From: an uncultured Lachnospiraceae bacterium
GTDB lineage: Bacteria > Bacillota > Clostridia > Lachnospirales > Lachnospiraceae
Assembly: GCA_902780385.1 (NCBI GenBank)
Contig: CACZFF010000023.1
Coordinates: 1-42,019 of the forward strand
Direction: 5' to 3'
DNA: 42,019 nucleotides
A model generated the notes under the pieces. It saw nothing but the letters and a program-made list of their open reading frames with translations, was not told the DNA's origin and searched no databases. Both the position numbers and the translations under genes were made by a program. Of this stretch, positions 6,597-14,405 are shown in pieces; the stretch's first letter is position 1, and every line of letters begins with the position of its first letter.

Positions 6597-7316
6597 ATGA
6601 ACTCGAAAGCCAAAGCCCAGAAAGCCAAAGCACTCCGCTATAAAAAGCCCATCGTCAGGGACATGAACCTGTGCACGATCAAGGAAGAACTCTGGGAGAT
6701 GATCGATACCTGTGACCAGGTCAGATATTTCATAGAGTGCGACACAGACGAAACGCTCCTGGACGCAATGCTGGGCGACGAGGAAGAAGTGACTGAATTT
6801 AAATGGATGTTCGCGGACCTTTCGGCGGAGTGCGAACGCTTTTCAGAAGATCTCGATGATTGGGAATGGAGCGACTACATCGAGCGGTACTACGACCTGT
6901 TCATGGTGAACGGCCATATCCATAACGACTTTGGAGGGCTGCTTGGATACGACCAGAGCGAGGGCGATTACTTCGGCCTTGACAGTACCTACGAGAGCGA
7001 CATGGCGGAGAAGGAAGCGGGAAAGAAGCTCATGCATGACCTGACCAAGGAAAAGATGCTGGATCTGTTCGGCCGGTGCATGAGGCTCTTCACCCAGTAC
7101 TTGGGCATCCGGTACAGGTATGACTGCCTGGAGGCGTCAATGGCCATCCTCCGCGACCAGAACGCAGCCCGCTTCAAGATGGTGAAAAGGATTAACGAAT
7201 TATACGAGAAGGTGGACGAGGAGACGCGTGGCTTTGAATTCTGCTTTGCGAGCAAAGAGGCATACCAGGAGCTGGATAACCTGATCGAAGCCATGCCGCA
7301 GGAAGCCTTCCTTTGA
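6597..7316 (+). CDS. Hypothetical acidic early protein
   Basis: A 239-aa protein with a basic start (MNSKAKAQKAKALRYKK) and a long acidic, aromatic-rich middle (DDWEWSDYIERYYDLFMVNGHIHNDFGGLLGYDQSEGDYFGLDSTYESDMA), followed by helical sequence. Similar proteins are, from memory, common in early regions of gut Clostridia phages without assigned function. It lies seven bases after the HTH gene. Confidence 0.75.
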   Translation: MNSKAKAQKAKALRYKKPIVRDMNLCTIKEELWEMIDTCDQVRYFIECDTDETLLDAMLGDEEEVTEFKWMFADLSAECERFSEDLDDWEWSDYIERYYDLFMVNGHIHNDFGGLLGYDQSEGDYFGLDSTYESDMAEKEAGKKLMHDLTKEKMLDLFGRCMRLFTQYLGIRYRYDCLEASMAILRDQNAARFKMVKRINELYEKVDEETRGFEFCFASKEAYQELDNLIEAMPQEAFL

Positions 7317-7326
7317 GGAGAAAACT

Positions 7327-7662
7327 ATGAAAAAAGCATTATTGACAATGATCCTGTGCATGATGACCACGATGTCGGTCATGGCCGGGGAAGACTACTC
7401 AGACGGGGACCGGCAGCAGGTGTACGTCTGGATCCAGGAGGGAGACGGACGGTTCTGTTATATCAATGACGGCGGCTGGTCTGAGGCCCAGATGCTGACA
7501 GGCTGGCACACCATTGATGGGGAGACCTATTACTTCTATCCCCAGGAGATGGAAGACGCCAGGTATGGCCAGATGGCCACCGGGGAAGTCTGGATCGGCG
7601 CATGGGTGTGCTACTTCGATTCGGAGGGCCATCTGACAGACTGCCAGAGAGGAGTCTGGTGA
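7327..7662 (+). CDS. Exported protein with choline-binding-like repeats
   Basis: A 111-aa precursor: residues 1-20 are a signal peptide (MKKALLTMILCMMTTMSVMA, AxA-like end), and the rest contains CW_binding_1/choline-binding-type repeats (GWHTIDGETYYFYPQ at 59-73; TGEVWIGAWVCYFDSEGHL at 85-103). It should be secreted and bind the host wall or its teichoic acids. It is in the early operon, not the lysis cassette, with the L,D-transpeptidase-like gene two genes on, which suggests wall alteration such as superinfection exclusion. That role is inference. Confidence 0.78.
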   Translation: MKKALLTMILCMMTTMSVMAGEDYSDGDRQQVYVWIQEGDGRFCYINDGGWSEAQMLTGWHTIDGETYYFYPQEMEDARYGQMATGEVWIGAWVCYFDSEGHLTDCQRGVW

Positions 7663-7946
7663 TGATCATCCTTACACAGAACAAGCAGGCCATCTGGAAT
7701 TTCGATGATATCTCCCGGCTCCATGTGACCGGAAGAGGGACCGGTATTCAGGCGGTGGCCAGGAACGGATCCGGGGGAGAAGTCGCCCAGTACCGGGACA
7801 GAGAACAGGCTACTTATGTCATGGAGATGCTGGCCTCAGCAATATCCGCACAGGAAAATGTCTTCGCGTTTCCCTCAGAGCGGGAACTGCAGCATGCCAA
7901 ACAGCATACATCAACAGGTGGAGGAAAACGCCATGGGAGTTCTTAA
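7662..7946 (+). CDS. Small conserved protein, unknown function
   Basis: A 94-aa protein; ATG at 7662 overlaps the previous TGA, behind GAGAGGAG. It begins MIILTQNKQAIWNFDDISRLHV, a pattern I know from short Firmicutes mobile-element proteins (I-x-TQNK-x-x-I-x-NFD). It has one compact beta-rich domain followed by a YRDREQATYVMEMLASAI helix and a polar tail. A longer frame from 7602 lacks a ribosome site. Confidence 0.7.
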   Translation: MIILTQNKQAIWNFDDISRLHVTGRGTGIQAVARNGSGGEVAQYRDREQATYVMEMLASAISAQENVFAFPSERELQHAKQHTSTGGGKRHGSS

Positions 7947-8634
7947 CGCAAAGAGGATGAAACGGATCCTGTTGGTAGCCATGGCCTGCCTGTTGGCGGC
8001 CTCCCCTGTATATGCCGGTGACGGAAAGATGGGGAAGCGCCAGAAGACCAAGGAAGAAAAGGAGATAGAAAAGGCCGAAAACGAGAAGAAGTACAAAATG
8101 TTCGACAGCAACGGCGTCCGCATAAATCTCTTTTTCGACCACGGCAAATACTCAAAGACCCCATCTGCAGATGTGAAGAAGAAGGCCCAGACGGTCAGCA
8201 GTGATACAGAATACCTAATCGTCGCAGATCTGCGATACGGGAAGATGTGCCTCTTCGCGTATCGCGGCCGCAGGGGCAAGCGCAAGCTGGTGAAGGCTGC
8301 GCCATGCAGCTCCGCGGCGAATATACCGGGAACCAAGACGACGAAAACACCGTCCGGTTCCCACAAGATTGGGTGGAAGACAGACCGCCTGGTCTACAAG
8401 AACAAGGAAGGGAAACGGTGGCAGTACTGGAGCTGCTCCATGACCTGGGAAGGCTGGGGCATCCATTCCCTTACATACCACATGTACGCCCGGTATAAAT
8501 ACGACCGGATGTACCTCCTGGGCGGCAAATTGGGCGCCCATAACTCCCCGGCCTGCATAAGGACCGAAAACGCTATGGCCGACTGGATCTATAAGCACTG
8601 CGGCCGGGGAACAGTGATCTACGTGATCAGATAA
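7933..8634 (+). CDS. Exported L,D-transpeptidase-like (YkuD) protein
   Basis: A 233-aa protein with signal peptide residues 1-28 (KRMKRILLVAMACLLAASPVYA), a basic/acidic linker (31-58) and a YkuD domain at about 90-233. The family motif region is GAHNSPACIRTENA: His203, Ser205, Cys208 (nucleophile) and Arg210, with an upstream His178 (GIHSL). Variants replace the usual HGC with PAC. YkuD enzymes make 3-3 crosslinks in peptidoglycan or attach wall proteins. The ATG at 7933 has GGAGG ten bases upstream and overlaps the previous gene by 14 bases. Early-operon location implies a change of the host wall in infection or lysogeny rather than lysis. Confidence 0.82.
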   Translation: MGVLNAKRMKRILLVAMACLLAASPVYAGDGKMGKRQKTKEEKEIEKAENEKKYKMFDSNGVRINLFFDHGKYSKTPSADVKKKAQTVSSDTEYLIVADLRYGKMCLFAYRGRRGKRKLVKAAPCSSAANIPGTKTTKTPSGSHKIGWKTDRLVYKNKEGKRWQYWSCSMTWEGWGIHSLTYHMYARYKYDRMYLLGGKLGAHNSPACIRTENAMADWIYKHCGRGTVIYVIR

Positions 8635-8736
8635 CAAATATGCGAGCGTGGGCAATAAGAGAACAGCAATCCTAAGACTGGAGACAAACACGAAAGACCC
8701 ATGCCATGACCATATAGGGACTTGCCGGGTCCCAAA

Positions 8737-8862
8737 GCAGCCTTAGCACAGCAGCGAGTGCAGAGCCTTTTAACCAGTCCCAGACGGAAAGGAAAAATGT
8801 TTTTATCTCCTGATACTTACCCACGGAAGGCAAAAGACGCCGGTGCGAGTCCGGCAGGCTGT
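8737..8862 (+). ncRNA. tRNA-like RNA A with enlarged anticodon loop
   Basis: It can fold as a cloverleaf: acceptor GCAGCCT/AGGCTGT (7 bp, one G-U), TA, D-stem GCAC/GTGC with loop AGCAGCGA, anticodon stem GCCTT/AAGGC, and T-arm GCCGG-TGCGAGT-CCGGC. The anticodon loop is about 57 nt, not 7. The T-loop has G for T55 and the D-loop lacks GG, so it is more diverged than its neighbour. A CCTTTTAACC stretch near the D-stem resembles a tRNA-Lys loop. A short ribosome site + ATG frame inside (8797) is probably chance. Confidence 0.45.
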
Positions 8863-8867
8863 GATCA

Positions 8868-8991
8868 GCACCTTTAGCTCAGCAGGGAGAGCATCCGCGC
8901 AATCTATCTGTATCCATAAGCCATTCAGACCTCCAGGAATGCTTATCAATAACCTACAGCGGAAGACGCCGGTTCAAATCCGGCAAGGTGC
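8868..8991 (+). ncRNA. tRNA-like RNA B with 60-nt anticodon loop
   Basis: Every cloverleaf helix is intact: acceptor GCACCTT/AAGGTGC (7 bp), TA at 8-9, D-stem GCTC/GAGC with loop AGCAGGGA (A14, GG, A21), anticodon stem TCCGC/GCGGA, variable AGAC, T-arm GCCGG-TTCAAAT-CCGGC, then five T. The anticodon loop (8899-8958) is 60 nt and contains a hairpin: ATAAGC-(C)-ATTC/GAAT-GCTTAT with loop AGACCTCCAG. No T33 or purine-37 loop can be recovered by removing a simple block, so it is probably not a decoding tRNA. A minimal intron or a tRNA mimic are alternatives. Confidence 0.6.
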
Positions 8992-9025
8992 TTTTTGTAA
9001 AAAGTAGACCAAGGAGGAGACCTCG

Positions 9026-9238
9026 ATGTCCAGAGAACCAGTCAACAACCCATGCCGGCCCTGCTGGCAGTGGACATACTGCATGGAGAGATCCAGAGGC
9101 ATGAAATGCAAAGGATTCATGACATGGGAAGAGGCCAGAGAGGCCAGCGGATATGAAAGGTTAGACCTCCACAACAAAAAGAAAGGAGACGCAAATTGTT
9201 CGACAGATTTGGAGAGTTCGACAGCTATGAGCAGCTGA
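9026..9238 (+). CDS. Small cysteine-rich protein
   Basis: A 70-aa protein behind AAGGAGGAG. Cys10, Cys13, Cys19 and Cys28 (CRPCWQWTYC ... GMKC) could hold one metal ion. It ends inside the next gene (43-base overlap). Its ribosome site can fold into GAGG-AGA-CCTC (9014-9024), which may limit its translation. Function unknown. Confidence 0.6.
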   Translation: MSREPVNNPCRPCWQWTYCMERSRGMKCKGFMTWEEAREASGYERLDLHNKKKGDANCSTDLESSTAMSS

Positions 9239-9684
9239 ACGAACTGGCAGAAAACCTCTTTAACGAGGGAGACCTTGACGGGATCCGGATCCTGGCAGAA
9301 GAGAACGGGATCGGGGAATTCGCAGGCCCTTACATCGAGGGCGATATCCCGTCGCTTTGCGACGCCGAGACGGCAGCAGTAGGCAAGCTGACCGTCGAGG
9401 CGGACGCGCTGAAACTGAAAGGCCTGATGCTCGACTGGCTGGAATATGCCAAGGCCCTGGCAGCCAAAAAGGAGGAGGTTGCCATCGGGATTAGGCGCAA
9501 GAACAGGAGCCTGGAAGGCTGCATGGCCGTGCTCCTCAAAGCTGCATTCCAGTTCCAGATGCCGGTGGATGACAAGATCATTAAGGCGGCCGGCATCAAG
9601 GGAGCCGGTAAAGTCACCTTCGGCGTGCCGTCCATGGGAGAAGCTAAGAAACTGATCAGCCAATATTACGGAGGCAAAAAGTGA
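9196..9684 (+). CDS. pcfK: PcfK-like protein
   Basis: A 162-aa protein with a TTG start chosen for GAAAGGAG eight bases upstream. It resembles PcfK, which pairs with PcfJ in pCF10-type conjugative plasmids and in many Firmicutes phages: FDSYEQLNELAENLFNEGDLDGIRILAEENGI at the N-terminus and a C-terminal helical KVTFGVPSMGEAKKLISQYY. The pair is adjacent here and coupled by a GTGA overlap. Its role in phages is unestablished; proximity to replication genes suggests DNA metabolism. Confidence 0.72.
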   Translation: MFDRFGEFDSYEQLNELAENLFNEGDLDGIRILAEENGIGEFAGPYIEGDIPSLCDAETAAVGKLTVEADALKLKGLMLDWLEYAKALAAKKEEVAIGIRRKNRSLEGCMAVLLKAAFQFQMPVDDKIIKAAGIKGAGKVTFGVPSMGEAKKLISQYYGGKK

Positions 9685-11867
9685 TCCGGAAGCTCCTCCT
9701 GGAGATGCTCCCTCCGGAGCCGGCATCCAGGGAGGCTGTAGAGAGGATTCGCGCCGATCAGCTGAAGAGGACCGACAGCAAAGAACTGCATGGTATTTAC
9801 TGGGGACCGAACCGTACGGATTGTGCCTACGTCTGGACAAATGTCACATATTTCGAGTACGCCGTCCAGGCCGTCGTCGAAGCGGAGGTCTGTGACCATC
9901 TCCTGAGGCTTAGCATCTACAGCAGATATGCCCTGCACAGGGGAGACCTGCAGCCGGAAGTGGTGGTCTATATCGACAAGCACGAAAAGAGGTGGATGAA
10001 CTATTTCCCCCAGACTGGGAAGTGGACCACGGCCATGATCGACCACGTATCTGATGTCAAGACCTGCAGGGCGACCAACAGCTATGGATACGTTCAGCAC
10101 GATGAGATAGCTTCCACTGGGACGGAGAAGGCGATCTCATATCTTGAATCAGATATAGAGATACAGCCCAATGACACCGCCTATGATGCGGTCCTCAGGT
10201 GGCAGCGGTGGACCCGCGTGGAAAAGAACGAAAGAAAGAGGGAGGCCAGGGTCGACAAGTGGAACAGGGCCATGGAGCTGGTCCCGCCGCTACCGGACGA
10301 TTTTGAGGAATGGTCCTTCCGGGACGGGATGCGGCGCCATAACTTCCTCCTCCGCCAGGTCATTCCCAAATATAACCAGAGGAGGACATGGACCGGGAAA
10401 TACAGGTATATCTGTACATTCTGCGAAGGCGAATGGGAATCAAATGATCCGGGAACACACAACTCAGAATGCGAGTGCCCTTTTTGTGACACCAAGCTGG
10501 TCCTTAAGTATTGGGGCAGGCAGAAGGAACTATACAGGGAAGGGTACACCGGGATCATCCAGAGGTATGGCGACGGCTTTATCCTGCGCAGGTTTTATTT
10601 GAGAATCCGCCGCAGCAGGGGCACTGATTACGTCCCGGTCAGGGCCATAACGGAGGCCCGCCGGCTGGTGCTCAATAAGGATTTCGCCCCACAGGCCTGC
10701 TACGAACACGATGACCGTCAGGGCAGTGTCGCACCCTGCTGGAACCCGAAGCTCGTGATGGTCGGATACAGCTATCCGCCCACGCCCATGATCAAACGCT
10801 TTGAATACGCTGTCATGTATACAGCGAACATCCGGGAGGTCATGCAGGGCAAGAACAGATGGATGGCCAAGCTGGGAGAGAAGGATTCGCTGTGGCACCC
10901 GGGAGAAGGGGAAGATGTCTATCCGGTAGAGGTACTGGAGAGGATGAAGATATATTCCTTCCTGGAATATGTAGAGCGGGCCGGCCTGATCAAACTGACC
11001 CAGCAGATCTTCCACTATGGCAAAACGGAAGGCATGGATACATCCGCCGGCCGGCTGAGGGGCCTGCTCGGCGTATCCGGGAATTCGATCGCCCGGATGA
11101 AGCAAGGGAATATCGGACGTTACGGCCTGCAGGCCCTGCGCTATGCGGAGCAGCATGGAGAAAAGCTGGGGGACGAAGCCTTACAGTTCATCGACGAAAA
11201 AGAGATAAACATAAGTCCCCTGCAGCTGGACCGGACAGGCCTGACCCTGCAGAGAGCTGTCCTGTACCTCAACAGGATGGCCATCCGGAGCAGGAGGTCC
11301 TTCGGTCAGACGGCAACACGCTACAAGGACTATCTGGACCTTGCCCAGGAAAGAGGGATAGATCTGCATGACGATATTGTCCGCCGGTCTTCAAAGGTAG
11401 ACGAACTCCATGACAGATGGTCGGAAGAAAAACAAAAGGCCAAAGACGCTAAAAGAGAAAAAGACGTAGACCGGAAATACAAACGGATAGCCCAGGACCT
11501 CAGTATCAACAAGGAACACTTCCACTACGAAGCGAAAGGGTTCTGCATCGTCGTTCCGGAGAAAGCATCGGACCTGGTCAGGGAAGGCCGCATTCTCCAT
11601 CACTGTGTGGGAGCCAGCGACAGGTACATGAAGAAGATGACAGAGAGAGAGTCCTTCATCCTCTTCCTCCGCAGGGAGCACCAGCAGGAGAGTCCATATT
11701 ATACGCTGGAGTGCACCTGGGAGGGGAAGATCCTGCAGGCCTACAGCGAATATGACCGCAAGCCAGATTACGAGGCCATAGGCCCATGGCTTCAGAGGTT
11801 TACCAGAGCCATCCAGAAGAAGATCGCGAAAGAGAACACGCAGAAATTGATGCAGGCAGCAGTGTAA
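9681..11867 (+). CDS. pcfJ: PcfJ-like protein
   Basis: A 728-aa protein with a GTG start (GGAGG upstream) overlapping pcfK by four bases. A zinc-ribbon-like CTFC ... CPFC (Cys245, Cys248, Cys266, Cys269) lies in the first half. The C-terminal PcfJ domain (about 590-715) carries the typical ILHHCVGASDRYMKKM and ESPYYTLECTWEGKILQAY segments. The central part is helical and basic (SEEKQKAKDAKREKDVDRKYKR). PcfJ homologues accompany conjugative relaxosome genes and phage replication modules. Biochemical function is not settled. Confidence 0.82.
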   Translation: MIRKLLLEMLPPEPASREAVERIRADQLKRTDSKELHGIYWGPNRTDCAYVWTNVTYFEYAVQAVVEAEVCDHLLRLSIYSRYALHRGDLQPEVVVYIDKHEKRWMNYFPQTGKWTTAMIDHVSDVKTCRATNSYGYVQHDEIASTGTEKAISYLESDIEIQPNDTAYDAVLRWQRWTRVEKNERKREARVDKWNRAMELVPPLPDDFEEWSFRDGMRRHNFLLRQVIPKYNQRRTWTGKYRYICTFCEGEWESNDPGTHNSECECPFCDTKLVLKYWGRQKELYREGYTGIIQRYGDGFILRRFYLRIRRSRGTDYVPVRAITEARRLVLNKDFAPQACYEHDDRQGSVAPCWNPKLVMVGYSYPPTPMIKRFEYAVMYTANIREVMQGKNRWMAKLGEKDSLWHPGEGEDVYPVEVLERMKIYSFLEYVERAGLIKLTQQIFHYGKTEGMDTSAGRLRGLLGVSGNSIARMKQGNIGRYGLQALRYAEQHGEKLGDEALQFIDEKEINISPLQLDRTGLTLQRAVLYLNRMAIRSRRSFGQTATRYKDYLDLAQERGIDLHDDIVRRSSKVDELHDRWSEEKQKAKDAKREKDVDRKYKRIAQDLSINKEHFHYEAKGFCIVVPEKASDLVREGRILHHCVGASDRYMKKMTERESFILFLRREHQQESPYYTLECTWEGKILQAYSEYDRKPDYEAIGPWLQRFTRAIQKKIAKENTQKLMQAAV

Positions 11868-11879
11868 GGAGAAAAAAAC

Positions 11880-13124
11880 ATGGAATATGTACAGATGACA
11901 TTAGACGAATGGGCCCGGATGAAGCAGTCCATTGAGGATGATCTCCGGAGCCTGTCAGAGGGATTTGTCAGAGTAGGGTATAAGCTGCGGCAGATCCGGG
12001 ACCAGGAGCTTTATAAGCATGACGGCTATGAAACCATAGCGGAGTGGGCCAGGGCGGAATACGGCCTGAATGCCTCTACGGTCTCCCGATTTATAGCGAT
12101 CAACCAGAAGTATTCGGTGGACGGCAATTCGGACCGGCTCCGGCCGGAATTCGGGAAGCTGGGCCAGAGCAAGCTGGCGGAGATGCTGACCCTGCCGGAC
12201 TCAGATCTGCAGATGGTGGAGCCTGCCATGAGCAGGGACGGGATCCGGGAGTTGAAGCAGTTCAATAAGCAGGAGCCGGATAAAGGCGTGGCTGACGATC
12301 TCTATGAGCTGATCGAACAGTTCTGGAAAGACAACCTTGACCTCAAAGCAGAACTGATCAAGGCAGGCGGACTGGATGTGGATGAAGCGAAGGAGATGGT
12401 CAATCCCTCCGGGAACAGGACATACCGCAAGGGCCTTTTCTTCATGGCCATGTATGAGGGGAACATCCAGTTCAAGAAGTTCAGATGCGATCCCCAGACC
12501 ATGGAGTGGGGCGAGTTCTTCCGGATAACCCGCATCATCTTTGATGAACAGGCGGAAGAGGAAGCTGCCAGAAAAGCGGCGCAGGATATCAAGAAAGCGC
12601 AGGAAAGTGCCCAGAAACCGGAGGAAAGTGCCCAGAAACCGGAGGAAAGCGCCCAGAAACCGCAGGAAACTGCACAGGAACCGCAGGAAAGTGTCCGGGA
12701 AGATCCGGAAGAAACAGAGCATGAAGAATTGAAAGGAGGGGAGCTTGAAGAGGCTGAGACAGCGGATGACGGGGGCAGGCCTGATCCTGCTGTTGAAGAT
12801 CCGGAACCTGCAGCTGTGGATCCTGGAGAGAGCATCGGACAGGTATCTGAAGCGGGCCGAGAAGGATCTGGAGAAGAGCAGGAAGATGAGGGTCAGGGCG
12901 CTGAAGCTGATGGAGAAGACGATCAGGACGATGGATGGATGAACCTGCCGGAGACGGCAGAAGTAATTGCGCCGGCGCAACAGAACGGCCTTGAGGCATC
13001 GATCCATATCATCCTGGAGAACCTGCAGAAGGCAGTGAATGTCAAGGCTTACAAGTCCGCCCTGTCTTCCGCGGAGAATCTTGTGGACCAGCTGAGGAAG
13101 CTGGTGGAAGGAGGCGACCAGTGA
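11880..13124 (+). CDS. HTH / coiled-coil DNA-binding protein with low-complexity tail
   Basis: A 414-aa protein. Residues 1-60 are helical, 45-75 contain a likely HTH (YETIAEWARAEYGLNASTVSRFIAI), and 80-130 resemble ParB/KfrA-type families (LGQSKLAEMLTLPDSDLQMV). Five 7-residue repeats (ESAQKPE type) at about 241-276 lead into a long acidic tail, and a final helix (ILENLQKAVNVKAYKSALSSAENLVDQLRKLV) may oligomerise. Similar proteins occur in Firmicutes mobile elements without a firm function. One copy of the 14-bp palindrome lies in its coding sequence (12967), where a DNA-binding product might act. Confidence 0.72.
   Translation: MEYVQMTLDEWARMKQSIEDDLRSLSEGFVRVGYKLRQIRDQELYKHDGYETIAEWARAEYGLNASTVSRFIAINQKYSVDGNSDRLRPEFGKLGQSKLAEMLTLPDSDLQMVEPAMSRDGIRELKQFNKQEPDKGVADDLYELIEQFWKDNLDLKAELIKAGGLDVDEAKEMVNPSGNRTYRKGLFFMAMYEGNIQFKKFRCDPQTMEWGEFFRITRIIFDEQAEEEAARKAAQDIKKAQESAQKPEESAQKPEESAQKPQETAQEPQESVREDPEETEHEELKGGELEEAETADDGGRPDPAVEDPEPAAVDPGESIGQVSEAGREGSGEEQEDEGQGAEADGEDDQDDGWMNLPETAEVIAPAQQNGLEASIHIILENLQKAVNVKAYKSALSSAENLVDQLRKLVEGGDQ
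12602..12706 (+). repeat. Five 21-bp tandem repeats in coding sequence
   Basis: GGAAAGTGCCCAGAAACCGGA-type units begin at 12602, 12623, 12644, 12665 and 12686; the first three are almost identical. They encode seven-residue Ser-Ala-Gln-Lys-Pro-Glu-Glu units, a flexible charged linker, and are probably variable in copy number. Confidence 0.92.
12967..12980. promoter_or_regulatory. Palindrome TTGCGCCGGCGCAA, copy 2 (intragenic)
   Basis: Identical to the copies at 4993 and 17895, but here within the reading frame of the 11880 gene (codes for IAPAQ). Conservation inside a coding region argues for selection on the DNA word. Confidence 0.7.
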
Positions 13125-13774
13125 TACTGATCAACGAAGTCCTGGTAGATCCTTTTGGAATCGATGCCTTGAAAAAGGGGAAATGGATCAGCCAGAAGAG
13201 CGGGACAACGGTAGACGGGATCCTGCTCTACACGAAACAGGGTGCCACGATCCCGATCGAATGTGACTCTCCGGAGCAGGCCATGAGGGAATTCAACGCT
13301 GCGTGTGAGACCATCATGCAGCTGGACGAGGAGAGGAAGGCACGGGAGACAGATCTGTCCATGAAGATCGGAGAGATGCATGTAGCATGTGCCGCCCTCT
13401 CCAAGAAGGCCGAAGAGCTGAACAAGCGCCAGAAGGAGAACAAGAAGAAGCTGGACAACCTGAGCAAGGCCGTGGCGGAAGTCAAGAAGCCGGTCATCAT
13501 TCGGCCTGATAAGCCGGTCCCGGTGACGGGAGACATAGGAGAAGACATGGAGCTGAAAAAGTATGAAGAGTTTGGCCAGAAGATCAAGACCTATACCGAA
13601 CAGAAGGGCATCACGCTCAACGAGTTCGCGGAATCCATAGGGATGTCCGGCGTGACCATGCACAGGATCGTCAAAGGGCGGATCGTGGTCCATGCGCCCA
13701 TGATCATCAAGATCATCAAAGCCATGGGCATGGATGTAGATGCAGAGATGAAGGAGATGTTCGGTGCCGTTTGA
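13121..13774 (+). CDS. Coiled-coil protein with C-terminal HTH
   Basis: A 217-aa protein with a GTG start behind GGAGG, overlapping the previous stop (GTGA). It has an N-terminal beta-rich domain (1-60), a long coiled coil (65-125, EERKARETDLSMKIGEMHVACAALSKKAEEL ... KKKLDNLSKAV) and an XRE-like HTH at 145-205 (TEQKGITLNEFAESIGMSGVTMHRIVKGR). Probably a regulator or a replication accessory protein. No specific family recognised. Confidence 0.7.
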   Translation: MILINEVLVDPFGIDALKKGKWISQKSGTTVDGILLYTKQGATIPIECDSPEQAMREFNAACETIMQLDEERKARETDLSMKIGEMHVACAALSKKAEELNKRQKENKKKLDNLSKAVAEVKKPVIIRPDKPVPVTGDIGEDMELKKYEEFGQKIKTYTEQKGITLNEFAESIGMSGVTMHRIVKGRIVVHAPMIIKIIKAMGMDVDAEMKEMFGAV

Positions 13775-14081
13775 TTTCCGGGACGACAGCGCCAGGGCCC
13801 TGCCGAAGGAATACTACGGGCAGGCCCGGGACGCTGACAGCATCTGGGGCGACGACGACTGGCGCCAGATGGAATATATGGGCTCCACCCAGTCCAAATA
13901 CGAGCAGGACGGGTGGAGGTCCATAACGGACTATTTTGTCGATGCCAAAGGAAAGTGGCGCACTCATAACCGATATATGAAGAAGGGACCGGACGGGACG
14001 CCTGTGTATGTATCGTCATCCGTCCGGATCTTCGGGAAACACATTAAAGAGTGGGAATCTGCAGGAAAGAACAAGAAATGA
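13764..14081 (+). CDS. Hypothetical protein
   Basis: A 105-aa protein with a GTG start behind GAAGGAG, overlapping the previous gene by 11 bases. Charged and aromatic-rich (YYGQARDADSIWGDDDWRQMEYM, DGWRSITDYFVDAKGKWRTHNRYMKK), with no known motif. It lies between a DNA-binding gene and the Rep gene. Confidence 0.6.
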   Translation: MPFDFRDDSARALPKEYYGQARDADSIWGDDDWRQMEYMGSTQSKYEQDGWRSITDYFVDAKGKWRTHNRYMKKGPDGTPVYVSSSVRIFGKHIKEWESAGKNKK

Positions 14082-14290
14082 TCACACGTATTCTGGAAAT
14101 CTTATGCGGTATGGCAATGACCGCGCTCATATCGATCATACCTTGCTGGGACCTGATCGAGTCAGCGAGGGCAGACAGGCATTGTACCGCGCTCGGCGGG
14201 GAGCTCCTGCCAGTCTTCCTGATCATCCTGGCAGCGGCCGTCGTGTCCGCGTGGGTGGTCGAGAGGATCGACCGAACCTTCAATATCTGA
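14078..14290 (+). CDS. Small membrane protein
   Basis: A 70-aa protein whose ATG overlaps the previous TGA (ATGA). Two transmembrane helices (ITRILEILCGMAMTALISIIP and LLPVFLIILAAAVVSAWVV) are separated by a charged loop with one Cys. A start nine codons upstream is possible. Function unknown. Confidence 0.6.
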   Translation: MITRILEILCGMAMTALISIIPCWDLIESARADRHCTALGGELLPVFLIILAAAVVSAWVVERIDRTFNI

Positions 14291-14296
14291 CGATAA

Positions 14297-14320
14297 GCCC
14301 GGAGGCAGCCGCCCCCGGGC
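14297..14320. other. GC-rich hairpin upstream of rep (possible origin)
   Basis: GCCCGG-A-GGC-AGCC-GCC-C-CCGGGC: a 6-bp plus 3-bp stem with one mismatch and a 4-base loop, 85 bases before the HUH Rep gene. HUH initiators nick within or next to such hairpins. Assigning it as the origin is inference. Confidence 0.3.
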
Positions 14321-14341
14321 GTTACAAATAGCAGTCGCGGG

Positions 14342-14363
14342 AAGCGGGCAGACACCCGCTTTT
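14342..14363 (+). terminator. Possible weak terminator before rep
   Basis: AAGCGGG/CCCGCTT stem with a 6-base loop followed by a short T-tract (TTTT then C). It may reduce read-through from the upstream early genes. Confidence 0.45.
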
Positions 14364-14405
14364 CTCCCTCGATAAAGATATTAAAGATAGGACCGGGAGG
14401 CGGAT

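Larger units (their letters stand above)
8635..9025 (+). other. Non-coding region with tandem tRNA-like RNAs
   Basis: There is no credible protein gene across about 390 bases. It carries a GGGAC/GTCCC hairpin (8717-8733), two adjoining tRNA-like structures (8737-8862, 8868-8991) and a self-complementary ribosome site for the next gene. Confidence 0.7.

Noticed and set aside
8826-8867. Cobalamin-riboswitch-like GGAA ... GCCGGTGCGAGTCCGGC
   Set aside because: Only this hairpin resembles the B12 aptamer; the rest of the conserved core and any B12-related gene are missing, and the same block is the T-arm of a cloverleaf, repeated in the next element.
8797-8877. 26-codon frame with AAAGGA site inside tRNA-like RNA A (tmRNA-like tag?)
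   Set aside because: It covers the T-arm, which forces its sequence, ends without a tag-like hydrophobic tail, and a tmRNA has a different helix order.
8868-8991. Group I intron in a tRNA
   Set aside because: The insert is about 53 nt, far below the minimum group I core, and no P7/G-site elements are visible.
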